Positions 49,305-58,711 are shown, counted from the stretch's first letter. The stretch: DNA of 64,000 nt from Pseudomonas sp. AKS31 (GCF_023634765.1 NZ_JAMLFX010000002.1:455051-519050), one strand, 5' to 3'. The notes: generated from the sequence alone by a model not told the origin. Translations and numbers: made by a program.

Positions 49305-50296
49305 GGTGGCTGTTGCGGTATCGGGTTGATCACCGGGTTACCTTCCTTGTTACGGGTCAGGTAGACCGGCAGTACCTTGGGCAGGCTGTTGGCGAAGTTG
49401 TTCAGCTCTTTGATGTTGTAGATACCACCCACGCGGATCGCACCGGTACTGTTGTCAGCCAGCTCCAATGGATTGTTCAGATAACGGTTGATCAGGGGCA
49501 GCGCTTCGCTCAATGCGAGGTTATCCAGCACCAGCTTGCCGTTGCGCCATGCCAATGACGTGTCACCGGCGTAGGTCTGGCTGATCTGCGGCATGTAGTC
49601 GCCCTGTTTGTAGCGCGCCTGCATCGACGGGCCGAGGCGCAAACCATCGCCTGGCAATGAGCGGTTGCTGGTGACCAGCACCGAACCTTCGATCAGATTC
49701 ACCCGCACCTGGTCCTGATACATCCAGACATTGAAGCGCGTACCCGTGACGCGAATCCTGCCTTCGCCAGCGCGAACGACAAACGGGTGAGCCGTGTCGT
49801 GGCTGACCGTAAAGAACGCTTCACCTTTTTTCAGGGTGACGCGGCGTTCGTCCTTGTAATTGCTGAAGGTCAGGTCGGTGTTCAGGTTCAGTTCGAGTTG
49901 GCTGCCATCACTCAGCGTGACCTGGCGGACCGTATCGGTGGCGGCAAAATGCTGATAGCTGTCGGGCAGCCAGCCCAGACTCCAGCCGGTATACGCCGCC
50001 AGCGGCAACGCGAGCGCACAGACACCGGCAGCTACAGCGAATTGACGCCACGAGCGTGAAGGCTGAGGTGCAGGCATGACCGGAGCAGATGCCGGGCGCG
50101 GCAAATGTTCGGCCACGTCCCAGATTTCCAGCATGGCTTCATACTCGAATGCATGCAGGGGATGAGCGTCGTGCCATTGCTTGAATGCGCGACGTTCTTC
50201 TTCCGTACAGTCATCGGCGTGCACTCGCATGCACCAATGCGCGGCGGCATCGGTGATCGCATCGTATTCGGCTTCCGAGAGAGTGTCTTGGGTCAT
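49295..50296 (-). CDS. FecR-family anti-sigma factor (FpvR-like candidate)
   Basis: 333 aa. N-terminal cytoplasmic sigma-binding part (AAHWCMRVHADDCTEEERRAF, read in parts; WHDAHPLHAFEYE), one membrane helix at about 88-108 (VAAGVCALALPLAAYTGWSL), the FecR domain (RQVTLSDGSQLELNLNT, GEAFFTVSHDTAHPFVVRAGEGRI in part) and a C-terminal secretin/TonB-like domain. FecR proteins hold an ECF sigma factor inactive until a TonB receptor signals; FpvR does this for pyoverdine. No sigma factor or receptor gene is adjacent. It is convergent with pvdQ, which makes FpvR a candidate identity. AGGA lies 7 nt before the ATG. Confidence 0.9.
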   Translation of the reverse strand: MTQDTLSEAEYDAITDAAAHWCMRVHADDCTEEERRAFKQWHDAHPLHAFEYEAMLEIWDVAEHLPRPASAPVMPAPQPSRSWRQFAVAAGVCALALPLAAYTGWSLGWLPDSYQHFAATDTVRQVTLSDGSQLELNLNTDLTFSNYKDERRVTLKKGEAFFTVSHDTAHPFVVRAGEGRIRVTGTRFNVWMYQDQVRVNLIEGSVLVTSNRSLPGDGLRLGPSMQARYKQGDYMPQISQTYAGDTSLAWRNGKLVLDNLALSEALPLINRYLNNPLELADNSTGAIRVGGIYNIKELNNFANSLPKVLPVYLTRNKEGNPVINPIPQQPPKS

Positions 50297-50448
50297 TGAC
50301 TCGTCCTGATTTCGCCCATTCTAACCTTGTCGGGAAGTGACCGAGAACATCCGTCATGGCATTTACCCATCAAAGTGGAACTTATTTTTCCCTCAGGCAC
50401 CCAAAAAGCAGGACGACAATGACCACTCTGTACAAATGGAGAAAAGAA

Positions 50449-50718
50449 ATGATCAAGAAGACATTCGCAGCGTTGATTGCCACCGCCGGTTTGCTCAGCG
50501 CAGGCGCAGCGTTGGCCGATCGCCCGAGCGCTGGCTGGGTCACCATCGAAAAAGCCATCGAGATCGTCAAGACCAAGGCCGGTTACGTCGAGGTCTATGA
50601 GATCGAAGCCGACAACGACGGCTACTGGAAAGGCGAAGGACGCAAGGCTGATGGTAGTGTTTACGAGTTCCGCATCGACGGGGCATCGGGCAATGTTTTG
50701 CGCGACCAAAAGGATTGA
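50449..50718 (+). CDS. PepSY-domain periplasmic protein
   Basis: 89 aa. Signal peptide (IKKTFAALIATAGLLSAGAALA) followed by one PepSY-like unit: WVTIEKAIEIVKTKAGYVEVYEIE and RKADGSVYEFRIDGASGNVL. The domain is known as an inhibitor or ligand-binding module in periplasmic proteins; many small versions sit beside two-component systems, but none is here. The ATG at 50449 has GGAG 8 nt upstream; upstream in-frame ATG codons would put ~31 residues before the signal. A terminator follows directly. Confidence 0.82.
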   Translation: MIKKTFAALIATAGLLSAGAALADRPSAGWVTIEKAIEIVKTKAGYVEVYEIEADNDGYWKGEGRKADGSVYEFRIDGASGNVLRDQKD

Positions 50719-50745
50719 TCACGCTGTAAATACTTAGTGTGTTCG

Positions 50746-50781
50746 AAAAAAAGCGCCGGCCTCAGACCGGCGCTTTTTTTT
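50746..50781. terminator. Bidirectional rho-independent terminator
   Basis: AAGCGCCGG / CCGGCGCTT stem with a 7-nt loop, T8 on the + side and A7 (T7 on the - strand) on the other. It serves the PepSY gene and the large toxin-like gene, which converge here. Confidence 0.9.
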
Positions 50782-50803
50782 GTGCCACTGGGCACGGTGA
50801 CGC

Positions 50804-53800
50804 TTACCTGGAATTCGCCTGGCTTGATGTGGGCGCCGGCAACGGTATCGGTGCCGGTGGTGGATCCAGTTGCCTGCCCAATTCGCTGATAAGCAGCGCG
50901 ATCGAGTCGGCGTTGGCCATCATCACGTCTATGCGCGCTTCATCAGCGAGCGGATTGCGAAACGCTTTGCGCGCCTCGGCAAGATTTCTGGTTTTGGTCA
51001 GGCTGAGCACTTTGTTGTAAGCCGTGGCTTGCTCCGGTAACTGACCCAGTTCCACCCACACTCCTTTCTGATTCTTGTCCGCGAATAACTGTGCCGGCGT
51101 GGTGGAGCGCGACAAAGACTTGCGATAGCGTTCCAGAACGGTTTTGAGCAGTTGACCGTCTGCAATGTTGGTATCGATAAGGTCCGGGTACGGACTCATT
51201 GCCTCTACGGAGACGAGGTCTTCGCTGTCGCAGATCAAATGCGACAGTTCGTGGAGCAGCGTGACCGCGCGAGCATGGGAGTCGACATTGAACCTGGGCG
51301 GCAAATAAGCGGTGTAGGTATCCAGTTTCGGATTGAAAAAATGTTCCGTGAAGTGCACGACCCTTCGCCTGTCTTCCTTAAACACAAAGGCCACCGTATC
51401 GTCGTCGTAGCGCGCATTGAGGCCCGCGAAAAAACGCTCGGTATAGAGCAAGTCATCTTTAGGGTCCGTCAGCTCCCGGCAAAGGGGCAGGATCACCTTC
51501 TCGATCTTCTTCAGCAACATGGGCGTCACCTGCGACACTTCGAAAAAGTCCCTCAGGACTCTTTCCACGCGAGTGCCGCCGAGATTGTCGCGGTGTACGA
51601 CAAAGTTATGCAGGCAATTCAGCGCGTAAGTTCTCGCCCGCCCGACCGCCTGCTGGATCACGAACGCTCGGGCGGGGTACAAACGGTTGATTTCCGCCAT
51701 TCCTCTGGCCTGGATAAGCATCAGAACTGAACAGTGCTGCTCAAGTCTGGTTTGCAGAGGCGCGCGCCTCTTCGATCGGCAGCGATGCACGGCCTGACCG
51801 ACGGGGGCAAGCACCAGTCTTGTGTTTTTCTGTTCAAGCGCAGGTCCCAGCCCCCCGTCTTTCTTGCGCAAGTGCCACGTCTCTTCAGACAGGAGCACCG
51901 GATAGACCTTGCCGGCAATCGCCGCGTACTTGCGTGTATTCGACGCATCCGCATACACCAGTTTATTGGCTTCGAACTTGAGGTTTTCGAGTGCGGTGCT
52001 GGTTTCATAAGGCTGTAAGTTGGCGCGAGAGGGTGTAACCGGCGGGACTTTTGCCCAGCGGCTGGCGACTTTTTCCGTCGTATTCTCCAAGGCTTGCACA
52101 ACCTTTGGTCCTGGCGCCGGCGTTTCAGCGGCAAACTCGGCCGTCTCCGATTCTGCCTCTGCTTCCCAGGACAGACGCCCCAGGCTAAACAGCGAGATCG
52201 CCCCGGCGATAAAGCTTTTCAGAGCGTTGGCCCAATGATGATCCTGCAGGTTTTCGGCGGACTCCTTGAAGTCGTTGTAGCTTTTCCACAGAAAAAACAA
52301 AGAGGCAATTTTCCCCGGCAAGAGATGGGGAACCAGACGCACACCGTGACAGAACAGAGACTTCGCGGTCTCCCAATCGGCTTGTGCATTGATCTGCGGC
52401 TGGCACCTGAGAAGTTGCGGCAGCAGACTGAGCGTGTCCTTGTGCAAATGCTCCAGCAGATTGCCGCTGATGGGCGTGCTGTGAATTTTGATTTCACTGG
52501 TTTTGCCAATCGTCGTTTGCAGCAGGTTCTTGAAAACGGCCTGTTGCCCGGAAGGCAGGCGCCGGATGATCAGGTCCTGAAAATGCCCCGGTGTATTCAA
52601 GGTCTCGACCAATTGCGCTTGGTTCTCGAATTCCCGAAATACGAAGCGCGAGTAGGGTGCGTAGAGCACGCGTGGCCCTGTATGTCCCGCGCCGGGGCCA
52701 ATGACATAAAGTCCGAGGGTGTCAACGAAATCGGCACCGGAGGTCTTGATCAATGACAGCGGGCAAGCGATGGCGTGCGCACCCTGCACCGTGGCGCGCG
52801 CTATGCCGTCCGGCATATCCAGCACTTGGCAAATGTAGTCGTACCCGGTTTCCGATAGCTGCTGTTGCAACTTCAAGGCATGCGCGTGCTGCATCAATTG
52901 CCAGGGCAACTGACGGAGGAAACGCGCTTTGCTGGTGCGTGCCGACTCGCTGTTGGCTGACAGCGAGTCGGTGACTTTTCGCGTGTAGGTGGTGGTGATG
53001 TCGAGGGATTGCAGCAGTTGCTGCACCGCCGACTGATCAAGCTTTGCCGGCAATGCGCTGGCGATTGTCGAGGCAACCTTGAAACCGGTGCCCTGCACGA
53101 TGTTGTAGTGATGCAAGGCAAAGTCGAGCAGGTTGCAAGGCGGGCCTGCCAGCGTGAGATTCGGGGTGATCTGGATTTCCTGTGGCTTGAGGTCGGTACC
53201 CGGGAATCGCGCGTCGAGCAGAGTCTTCAGCGTTTGCTCGACATGGGTGGCCAACGCGGGGACGTCGTGGAGAAAATCCTTGCCCTCGATAACACTGCGC
53301 CGCACCTCATCCAGCAGTGCCAGTTGTGTGCGTTGTTCCGTGTCCGGAGCCATGCGCAACCAGTCGGGGAAATCCTGTTGACGGACGAAAGTCCGGGTCA
53401 GTTCGATGGCGCGGCGCAGATTGGTATCGATGGTCGTGTTTGCCATTTGCGTGAGGGAGTTCGCGAGGACGGACTTGTCCGTGATGCAAACGCGTAACGC
53501 CTCACAACGGGCCAGGAAATGGTCAATGGCCGATTGCATGCGATCATTCAACACGTCGCCTTCAATCAGTTGTAACGGGCCCAGTGTGTATTGTTGATCC
53601 AGTCGATAGTGTGCCGTTGGCAAATTTTCCAGCAGCGTCTGAGACTGGTTGTTGTTGTCCAGGCGCCGTTGCAATTGCTTTTGCGCAATGGCGATGTCGT
53701 CGAACGATTCCAGGCCCATGGCTGGCGTCCAGAGGATCACCCGTCCGGAATGCTCGGCGTCCATGCCTCCGCGCTCGGTCAACAGCACGCAATGCGCAAG

Positions 53801-55657
53801 CGGCAGTGCATCGCTTTTGCCTGCGCAGGTGAGGATCAACGACCAGGCATCTGGCCGAAAACCATTGAACGCCAGGCGATCCCTGCGTGTCGCGTGTTTT
53901 GCATCGAACACGGTCTCGACTATTTTCCGTTCGACCGTCAGCCAGGAACCGCTGAGATTTCTCACGTGCGCCTCGGCGCGCACGCCATCCTCAAAAGCCT
54001 GCGCCAGTTTCCATCGAATGCCTTGGAGAAACACGCGTTGTTCGGCGCTGCTCGCGGTCGGCTGGTCCTTGAAGTGACGGCTCAGATTCTCCTCGTCGCG
54101 TTCGAGTGTTATCGCCAGTTGCGCAGCCTTGTCGGCCTGCACCCGTGATGAGAGCGGCGCACTGGCAAACAACGGTCGGGTACTCCAGCGCTCGTTGACG
54201 TCGAGCTTGAGCAGGCGCTCATGAATCATCGAACGGATATCCAGCGCCTTGTCGAACAGCGCATGGATATCGGTCGTGCGCTCACTCTGACGGAAGAGCT
54301 GCAAGGCGAATTCAACGTTCTGCCGCTGCTTGGTGAGGATCGCTTCAAGCAGCGTGGCGATGATGTCGCCGCCGATGTTTTCCCCGGACACTTGAACCTG
54401 GGTAAAGCCGAGATAGCGATTGCGTTCCTCCAGGCTCATCAGTCCATACAGCTCGTCTTCATGGCCGGCCGCACTGAGTTTGGCGATCAGCGTCTGTTTC
54501 AGATCGGAGTAGTCGGTGAGGACTTGCAAGCCTTGGGTCGGGGTGTAGAGATAAGCCTTGTCATGGTTGATCATCAGCGAGCCGGCCAGTTCGACATGGG
54601 CGGTCGCCTCACGCAAGCACACGGTTTCGAAGTTGGGCCGTCGGAACGCCACCTTCGGCTCCCGGATCACGCTGTGCAGGGCGTCGAATTCGCTGGCGCA
54701 GAGGATTTCCGTTTCGCGCTTGAGCATCAAATCGGCACGCATTTGATCCTTCAACGCCTGGCTGAAGCACAGGCGTCTGGGCGAACCCTCGAATGCAGCG
54801 GCGTTCCAGTAGGCCTCTAGCTGTCGAAACAGCAGCATGGTCAGTTTCCCTGACGCAGACTTGATCGCATCGGCCCAGGCAGCCTGATCTTCCTCCTGGC
54901 TTGCGCGGGCCGGGTGGGAGAATTGCGCTGTCTGGCCGCGTGGCCAGCCCTGACGGCGAAAGTGCAGCAACAGCGCTTCACTCAATGACATCGAACGGAT
55001 CCATTGCCTGATATCTCCGGACAGCGGGGCGCTGTCGGGATAGAAATTGACGCGGGTGCGCGACTGCTGCAAACCGGCAAAATGCGCTTCGAGCAATTCG
55101 TCGAGAATCTTCTCCAGCAGGGTGGTGAGCGACGGCAGCTGTTTCAGTTCATCCAGCAGGTCGCGGGCGCAGGTGTCCTGAGACTGGCGGATCGTGGCGC
55201 TTTGATCGTCAAAGACATCGCCTGCGATGGTTTCGCGGGTGAGGGTAATGCCGCGTTTCTCTACCAGTTCCTTGCGCAGCGAAACACTGAGAAAGGCCAA
55301 CAGATCATCCGTTTCGTCAGCGTTGTCGAGGCGTGTCTGCAGGGCATCTGTCAGCGCTTTTTCATCGCTGTACTTTTTCAGACCGTCGTAAGGGGTGTAC
55401 AAAAACACGCCACTGTCATCCGGCCCGGCGCTGAGTACAAAACTGCCGGCCAGCGGTACAGCCAATTGCTTGTCGGCGTTAAGCAGAATGCGTTCGGCCA
55501 GCATGGGCGGTGTTTGTTCGCTGCGCAGGGTGTGGGTTGCCAGCTGCACATGCGCGAGCCAGCTGAAATCTTTGCTGTTGAGCCCGTGCGTTCGACCTGG
55601 GTCGTCATGCTCACCCTGGAATTTGAGTATGTCGGGGAATAGCAATGGGCTGGACAT
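50804..55657 (-). CDS. Large toxin-like protein (DUF6543/dermonecrotic-toxin type) with HELSH motif
   Basis: 1617 aa, starting MSSPLLFPDILKFQ; a frame extending upstream to 55873 has no ribosome site and looks non-coding. The N-terminal 1070 residues repeat a module about four times (near 70-150, 355-432, 620-705, 965-1068): a hydrophobic strand, an (L/W)Y/WTP..GL turn, an amphipathic helix, then an I.GD-type segment. A weakly hydrophobic stretch (FIAGAISLFSLGRL, ~1140) precedes the C-terminal part, where HELSH (H1469) matches the HExxH zinc-protease motif. Large Pseudomonas proteins of this layout are annotated as dermonecrotic-toxin/DUF6543 proteins; function is inferred. No immunity or secretion gene is adjacent. 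No N-terminal signal peptide. Confidence 0.8.
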   Translation of the reverse strand: MSSPLLFPDILKFQGEHDDPGRTHGLNSKDFSWLAHVQLATHTLRSEQTPPMLAERILLNADKQLAVPLAGSFVLSAGPDDSGVFLYTPYDGLKKYSDEKALTDALQTRLDNADETDDLLAFLSVSLRKELVEKRGITLTRETIAGDVFDDQSATIRQSQDTCARDLLDELKQLPSLTTLLEKILDELLEAHFAGLQQSRTRVNFYPDSAPLSGDIRQWIRSMSLSEALLLHFRRQGWPRGQTAQFSHPARASQEEDQAAWADAIKSASGKLTMLLFRQLEAYWNAAAFEGSPRRLCFSQALKDQMRADLMLKRETEILCASEFDALHSVIREPKVAFRRPNFETVCLREATAHVELAGSLMINHDKAYLYTPTQGLQVLTDYSDLKQTLIAKLSAAGHEDELYGLMSLEERNRYLGFTQVQVSGENIGGDIIATLLEAILTKQRQNVEFALQLFRQSERTTDIHALFDKALDIRSMIHERLLKLDVNERWSTRPLFASAPLSSRVQADKAAQLAITLERDEENLSRHFKDQPTASSAEQRVFLQGIRWKLAQAFEDGVRAEAHVRNLSGSWLTVERKIVETVFDAKHATRRDRLAFNGFRPDAWSLILTCAGKSDALPLAHCVLLTERGGMDAEHSGRVILWTPAMGLESFDDIAIAQKQLQRRLDNNNQSQTLLENLPTAHYRLDQQYTLGPLQLIEGDVLNDRMQSAIDHFLARCEALRVCITDKSVLANSLTQMANTTIDTNLRRAIELTRTFVRQQDFPDWLRMAPDTEQRTQLALLDEVRRSVIEGKDFLHDVPALATHVEQTLKTLLDARFPGTDLKPQEIQITPNLTLAGPPCNLLDFALHHYNIVQGTGFKVASTIASALPAKLDQSAVQQLLQSLDITTTYTRKVTDSLSANSESARTSKARFLRQLPWQLMQHAHALKLQQQLSETGYDYICQVLDMPDGIARATVQGAHAIACPLSLIKTSGADFVDTLGLYVIGPGAGHTGPRVLYAPYSRFVFREFENQAQLVETLNTPGHFQDLIIRRLPSGQQAVFKNLLQTTIGKTSEIKIHSTPISGNLLEHLHKDTLSLLPQLLRCQPQINAQADWETAKSLFCHGVRLVPHLLPGKIASLFFLWKSYNDFKESAENLQDHHWANALKSFIAGAISLFSLGRLSWEAEAESETAEFAAETPAPGPKVVQALENTTEKVASRWAKVPPVTPSRANLQPYETSTALENLKFEANKLVYADASNTRKYAAIAGKVYPVLLSEETWHLRKKDGGLGPALEQKNTRLVLAPVGQAVHRCRSKRRAPLQTRLEQHCSVLMLIQARGMAEINRLYPARAFVIQQAVGRARTYALNCLHNFVVHRDNLGGTRVERVLRDFFEVSQVTPMLLKKIEKVILPLCRELTDPKDDLLYTERFFAGLNARYDDDTVAFVFKEDRRRVVHFTEHFFNPKLDTYTAYLPPRFNVDSHARAVTLLHELSHLICDSEDLVSVEAMSPYPDLIDTNIADGQLLKTVLERYRKSLSRSTTPAQLFADKNQKGVWVELGQLPEQATAYNKVLSLTKTRNLAEARKAFRNPLADEARIDVMMANADSIALLISELGRQLDPPPAPIPLPAPTSSQANSR

Positions 55658-55886
55658 CTTCGCAACTCTGAACGGGGACGCCTTGGGCGGGGAGTTCAAG
55701 AGTAGGCAGGCAGGTCGCCGTGCAGGCGGTACATAGTTACCGCACACATCGAGTTGAAATGTGCCATGGACCAATGCCCGCCATCGCCAATCGAAGGGTT
55801 GACAGCCAATAGCTCCGGCATGGTTAATCGGCGGGCAAGTCGTCCGTACGCTGTTGTTCCCTCCAATAATCATTCTGGAGCTTCAG

Positions 55887-56927
55887 ATGTCTGCGCCACA
55901 CGATCATGTGTCCTCTGCCGTCTCGTCCTCGTTGTCACTCGAAGCGCTGACGCAACTGCTTGAAACGATTTTTCTGCGCCACGGCACCTCCGCCGAAGTC
56001 GCGCAAGTGCTGGCCGCCAACTGCGCCGGCGCCGAGCGCGACGGTGCCCACAGCCACGGCGTGTTCCGCATTCCCGGGTATGTCTCGACCTTGAACAGCG
56101 GCTGGGTCAACGGCCACGCGGTGCCGCAAGTGGAGGATGTCGCCTCGGGATTTGTCCGTGTCGATGCCGGCAACGGTTTCGCCCAACCGGCACTGGCCGC
56201 CGCCCGGCCGTTGCTGGTGGAGAAGGCGCGTAGTGCCGGGATTGCCGTGTTGGCCATTCGCAACTCGCATCACTTTGCCGCGCTGTGGCCGGACGTAGAG
56301 CCCTTCGCCGATGAAGGTCTGGTGGCGCTCAGCGTGGTCAACAGCATGACTTGCGTGGTGCCGCACGGCGCCGACCGCCCGCTGTTCGGCACCAATCCGA
56401 TTGCATTCGCGGCACCACGGGCCGGTGCTGCGCCGATTGTTTTCGATCTGGCCACCAGTGCCATCGCCCATGGCGACGTGCAGATCGCTGCACGCAAAGG
56501 CGAGCGGCTGCCGGCCGGAATGGGCGTGGACAGCCTCGGGCAGCCGACGCAGGATCCCAAAGCGATTCTCGAGGGTGGGGCGTTGCTGCCGTTCGGCGGG
56601 CATAAAGGTTCGGCGCTGTCGATGATGGTCGAGTTGCTGGCGGCCGCATTAACGGGGGGGAATTTTTCTTTCGAGTTCGATTGGGCCAATCATCCCGGGG
56701 CGAAAACACCGTGGACCGGTCAATTGTTGATCGTCATCGACCCGAGCAAAGCCGCCGGGCAGAGTTTTGCCGAGCGCAGTGGTGAGCTGGTGCGGCAGAT
56801 GCACAGTGTCGGCCTCAAGCGTTTGCCGGGCGATCGTCGGCATTGGCAACGGAGCAAGTCGCTGGCTGAGGGCATTGTGCTGGATGCGCAGACGCTGGCG
56901 CAGTTGCGTGAACTGGCAGGCGCTTAA
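55887..56927 (+). CDS. dpkA: Delta-1-piperideine-2-carboxylate reductase-like (Ldh2/malate dehydrogenase family)
   Basis: 346 aa, family of NAD(P)H-dependent keto/imino-acid reductases unrelated to classical malate dehydrogenase. Conserved SHGVFRIPGY, NSHHFAALWPD, PLFGTNPIAFAAP, DPKAILEGGALLPFGGHKGS (in part) and NHPGAKTPW are present. It matches my memory of P. putida DpkA, which reduces Delta-1-piperideine-2-carboxylate and Delta-1-pyrroline-2-carboxylate to L-pipecolate and L-proline in D-lysine and D-proline use. The start at 55887 has GGAG 7 nt upstream. It is divergent from the toxin gene and ends in a strong terminator. Confidence 0.82.
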   Translation: MSAPHDHVSSAVSSSLSLEALTQLLETIFLRHGTSAEVAQVLAANCAGAERDGAHSHGVFRIPGYVSTLNSGWVNGHAVPQVEDVASGFVRVDAGNGFAQPALAAARPLLVEKARSAGIAVLAIRNSHHFAALWPDVEPFADEGLVALSVVNSMTCVVPHGADRPLFGTNPIAFAAPRAGAAPIVFDLATSAIAHGDVQIAARKGERLPAGMGVDSLGQPTQDPKAILEGGALLPFGGHKGSALSMMVELLAAALTGGNFSFEFDWANHPGAKTPWTGQLLIVIDPSKAAGQSFAERSGELVRQMHSVGLKRLPGDRRHWQRSKSLAEGIVLDAQTLAQLRELAGA

Positions 56928-56942
56928 GTTTTCGCCAGGCAT

Positions 56943-56976
56943 AAAAAAGGCGAACCCAGCAGGGTTCGCCTTTTTT
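56943..56976. terminator. Bidirectional rho-independent terminator
   Basis: A perfect 9-bp stem GGCGAACCC / GGGTTCGCC with a 4-nt loop, flanked by A6 and T6. It lies between the convergent dpkA-like and ElaB-like genes. Confidence 0.92.
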
Positions 56977-56987
56977 GTGTGCCTGAC

Positions 56988-57305
56988 TCAGCGACGACCG
57001 AGCAGCAAACCGACCACCAGGCCGAAACCGGCGGAGATCGCCACGGTCTGCCATGGATGACCGCCGATGTAGCTTTCGGTGGCGTCGACCGCCGGTTTGG
57101 TGCGATCACGTACGCTCGACACGGAATCCAGCGCCTGCTGCAGTTTCAGGGCGATTTGTCCGCGCAGCGTTTCCGCTTCTTCGCCGACCAGTGAGGCGCT
57201 GCTCTTGAGCAGTTTGTCGGACTCTTCGATCAGAGCCTGAAGTTCGCTGAAGGCCTGATCCTTGATTTGATCTTCGGCGGCTTGCACGGCGGATTTGCGG
57301 GCCAT
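56988..57305 (-). CDS. ElaB/YqjD/DUF883-family membrane-anchored protein
   Basis: 105 aa. A long charged helix (QALIEESDKLLKSSASLVG.. RDRTKPAVD) is followed by one C-terminal membrane helix (WQTVAISAGFGLVVGLLLG) ending in RR. This matches the ElaB/YqjD group, tail-anchored inner-membrane proteins that in E. coli bind ribosomes in stationary phase and are RpoS-controlled. The IGGHPWQ motif before the helix is characteristic. AAGGAG lies 7 nt before the ATG. Confidence 0.9.
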   Translation of the reverse strand: MARKSAVQAAEDQIKDQAFSELQALIEESDKLLKSSASLVGEEAETLRGQIALKLQQALDSVSSVRDRTKPAVDATESYIGGHPWQTVAISAGFGLVVGLLLGRR

Positions 57306-57459
57306 TGGGTGACTCCTTGCAGTTGAATGGACAGTGATCAATGGAGTGTGGCGCTTGCTGAAAAGTTGCACTGAATTTAGGTCAGAAATAAAAACCTGCG
57401 CGGGAGATTTCCGTCGAGCGTGTAAGATGTCGCCATTTTACGCAGCAGGATAATTCCCC

Positions 57460-57714
57460 ATGAGTTTCAATCTGGCCGACAAATCACTCGCAGAGCGCGC
57501 TGCGCTGGAAGACGAGAAATCCCGTCTGTTCGAACTCTGGCAGAACAATCTGGGCAAAGCCAAAGGCGAAGCCGCGCGTTTGTTCGGCGAGCGCGGCAAG
57601 CGCAAAGGCAAGTGGGCCGAGTGGGTCCGCGCGGAACTGGACGGCATGTCGCCGCCGGAGTTCGCCAACATGGTGCGCAGTGAAGTCAATCGCTTGATGG
57701 CCGCCAACAAGTAA
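57460..57714 (+). CDS. Small basic conserved protein of unknown function
   Basis: 84 aa, MSFNLADKSLAERAALEDE at the start, with a high content of Lys, Glu and Arg and no membrane segment. The middle (LFGERGKRKGKWAEWVRAE) is strongly basic and helical. AGGA lies ~9 nt before the ATG. It ends 4 bp before the convergent LysR stop. I do not recognise a family. Confidence 0.75.
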   Translation: MSFNLADKSLAERAALEDEKSRLFELWQNNLGKAKGEAARLFGERGKRKGKWAEWVRAELDGMSPPEFANMVRSEVNRLMAANK

Positions 57715-57718
57715 CACT

Positions 57719-58627
57719 TCAAGTGAACGTCGCAGCAATCGCCTCGCGGACTTTGACCACCACCGGATCGATCTGCGTGCTGGTGCGCCAGCCCAGTTCG
57801 ATCGGGTAACGCGGCAGCTGCAGCGGGCAGGGCAGCAACGTCAGGCCGCTGAGCGCGGCGATACTTTCAGCGGCATGCGTCGGTATTGTCGCCACCGCCC
57901 GACTGCCCTTGAGCAGGTACGGCAGCGCGGCGAAATGCGTGGTCGAAGCGCACACCCGCCGACTCAGGCCCAGCGCCGCCAGGCCCTCATCGGTTATCCC
58001 GATAAAGCCGCCAGACGACACCAGAATGTGCTCGCGGGCGACAAATTCCTCAAGACTGAGTTGTTGCTGGCCGGGCGCCGCGCTCGCGGGATCGATTAGG
58101 CACGCATAACCACCTTCGCCCAACACCTGACGGCTGAGCAAGCGCTCGGCAAAGCCCCCGGCAGTGATCGCCAGGTCGATGCTGCGCTCCATCAGGGCGC
58201 GGGCGACGATCTGACTGTGGGTCTGACGAAAGATCAAGCGCAACTTCGGTGCGCTGCGGGCAATTTCCTCGATCAGGCGGCGACCGTAGGCAATCTCGAA
58301 GTCATCCGACAGGCCCACGGTGACTGAGCGACCGTCGTACTGATTGGCCGCCGGATCAACCATCGCCAGGCTTTGCCGGCACTTGTTAAGCGCTTCACTG
58401 ACCACCGGTTTCAATTGATTGGCCTTGAGCGTCGGCGCCAGGCCGCGTCCGGTACGCACGAACAGTTGATCGCCATAGACTTCGCGCAACCTGCGCAGCG
58501 CGGCACTGACCGCCGATTGCGTCACGCCCAGACGCAACGCCGCGCGGCTGGCGCTGGACTCTTCATGCAGCGCTTCAAAGACTTTCAGCAGATTCAGGTC
58601 GACCGTTGCGATATTCATTTGGCTCAT
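57719..58627 (-). CDS. LysR-type regulator, PinR-like candidate
   Basis: 302 aa. N-terminal HTH (NLLKVFEALHEESSASRAALRLGVTQSAVSAALRRLRE in parts; SQSAVS-type recognition helix TQSAVSAAL) and a LysR substrate domain (SVTVGLSDDFEIAYGRRLIEEI). It is divergent from the nitrilase gene with only 84 bp between starts, the usual LysR/target layout. P. fluorescens SBW25 has a plant-inducible nitrilase PinA controlled by the LysR protein PinR; this pair is a candidate equivalent. An ATG three codons in (58618) is an alternative start. Overlapping inverted repeats sit just upstream. Confidence 0.9.
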   Translation of the reverse strand: MSQMNIATVDLNLLKVFEALHEESSASRAALRLGVTQSAVSAALRRLREVYGDQLFVRTGRGLAPTLKANQLKPVVSEALNKCRQSLAMVDPAANQYDGRSVTVGLSDDFEIAYGRRLIEEIARSAPKLRLIFRQTHSQIVARALMERSIDLAITAGGFAERLLSRQVLGEGGYACLIDPASAAPGQQQLSLEEFVAREHILVSSGGFIGITDEGLAALGLSRRVCASTTHFAALPYLLKGSRAVATIPTHAAESIAALSGLTLLPCPLQLPRYPIELGWRTSTQIDPVVVKVREAIAATFT

Positions 58628-58630
58628 ATC

Positions 58631-58657
58631 ATTCAGCAGTGAATGGGGCTTTATTCA
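58631..58657. promoter_or_regulatory. Candidate LysR operator
   Basis: ATTCA-4bp-TGAAT (58631-58644) is followed by a further ATTCA (58653-58657) that pairs with the same TGAAT across 8 bp. The three half-sites lie between the divergent regulator and nitrilase starts, where a LysR protein would bind. Confidence 0.45.
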
Positions 58658-58711
58658 TGATCGCGTGGCCCCGCAGAATCGGCAACCACTGAACCTGATG
58701 GAGTGATGGCG

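Noticed and set aside
55658..55873. N-terminal extension of the large toxin-like protein
   Set aside because: The 72 extra residues have no signal peptide and no ribosome site and run into the dpkA-like gene's promoter; the start MSSPLLFPD is better.
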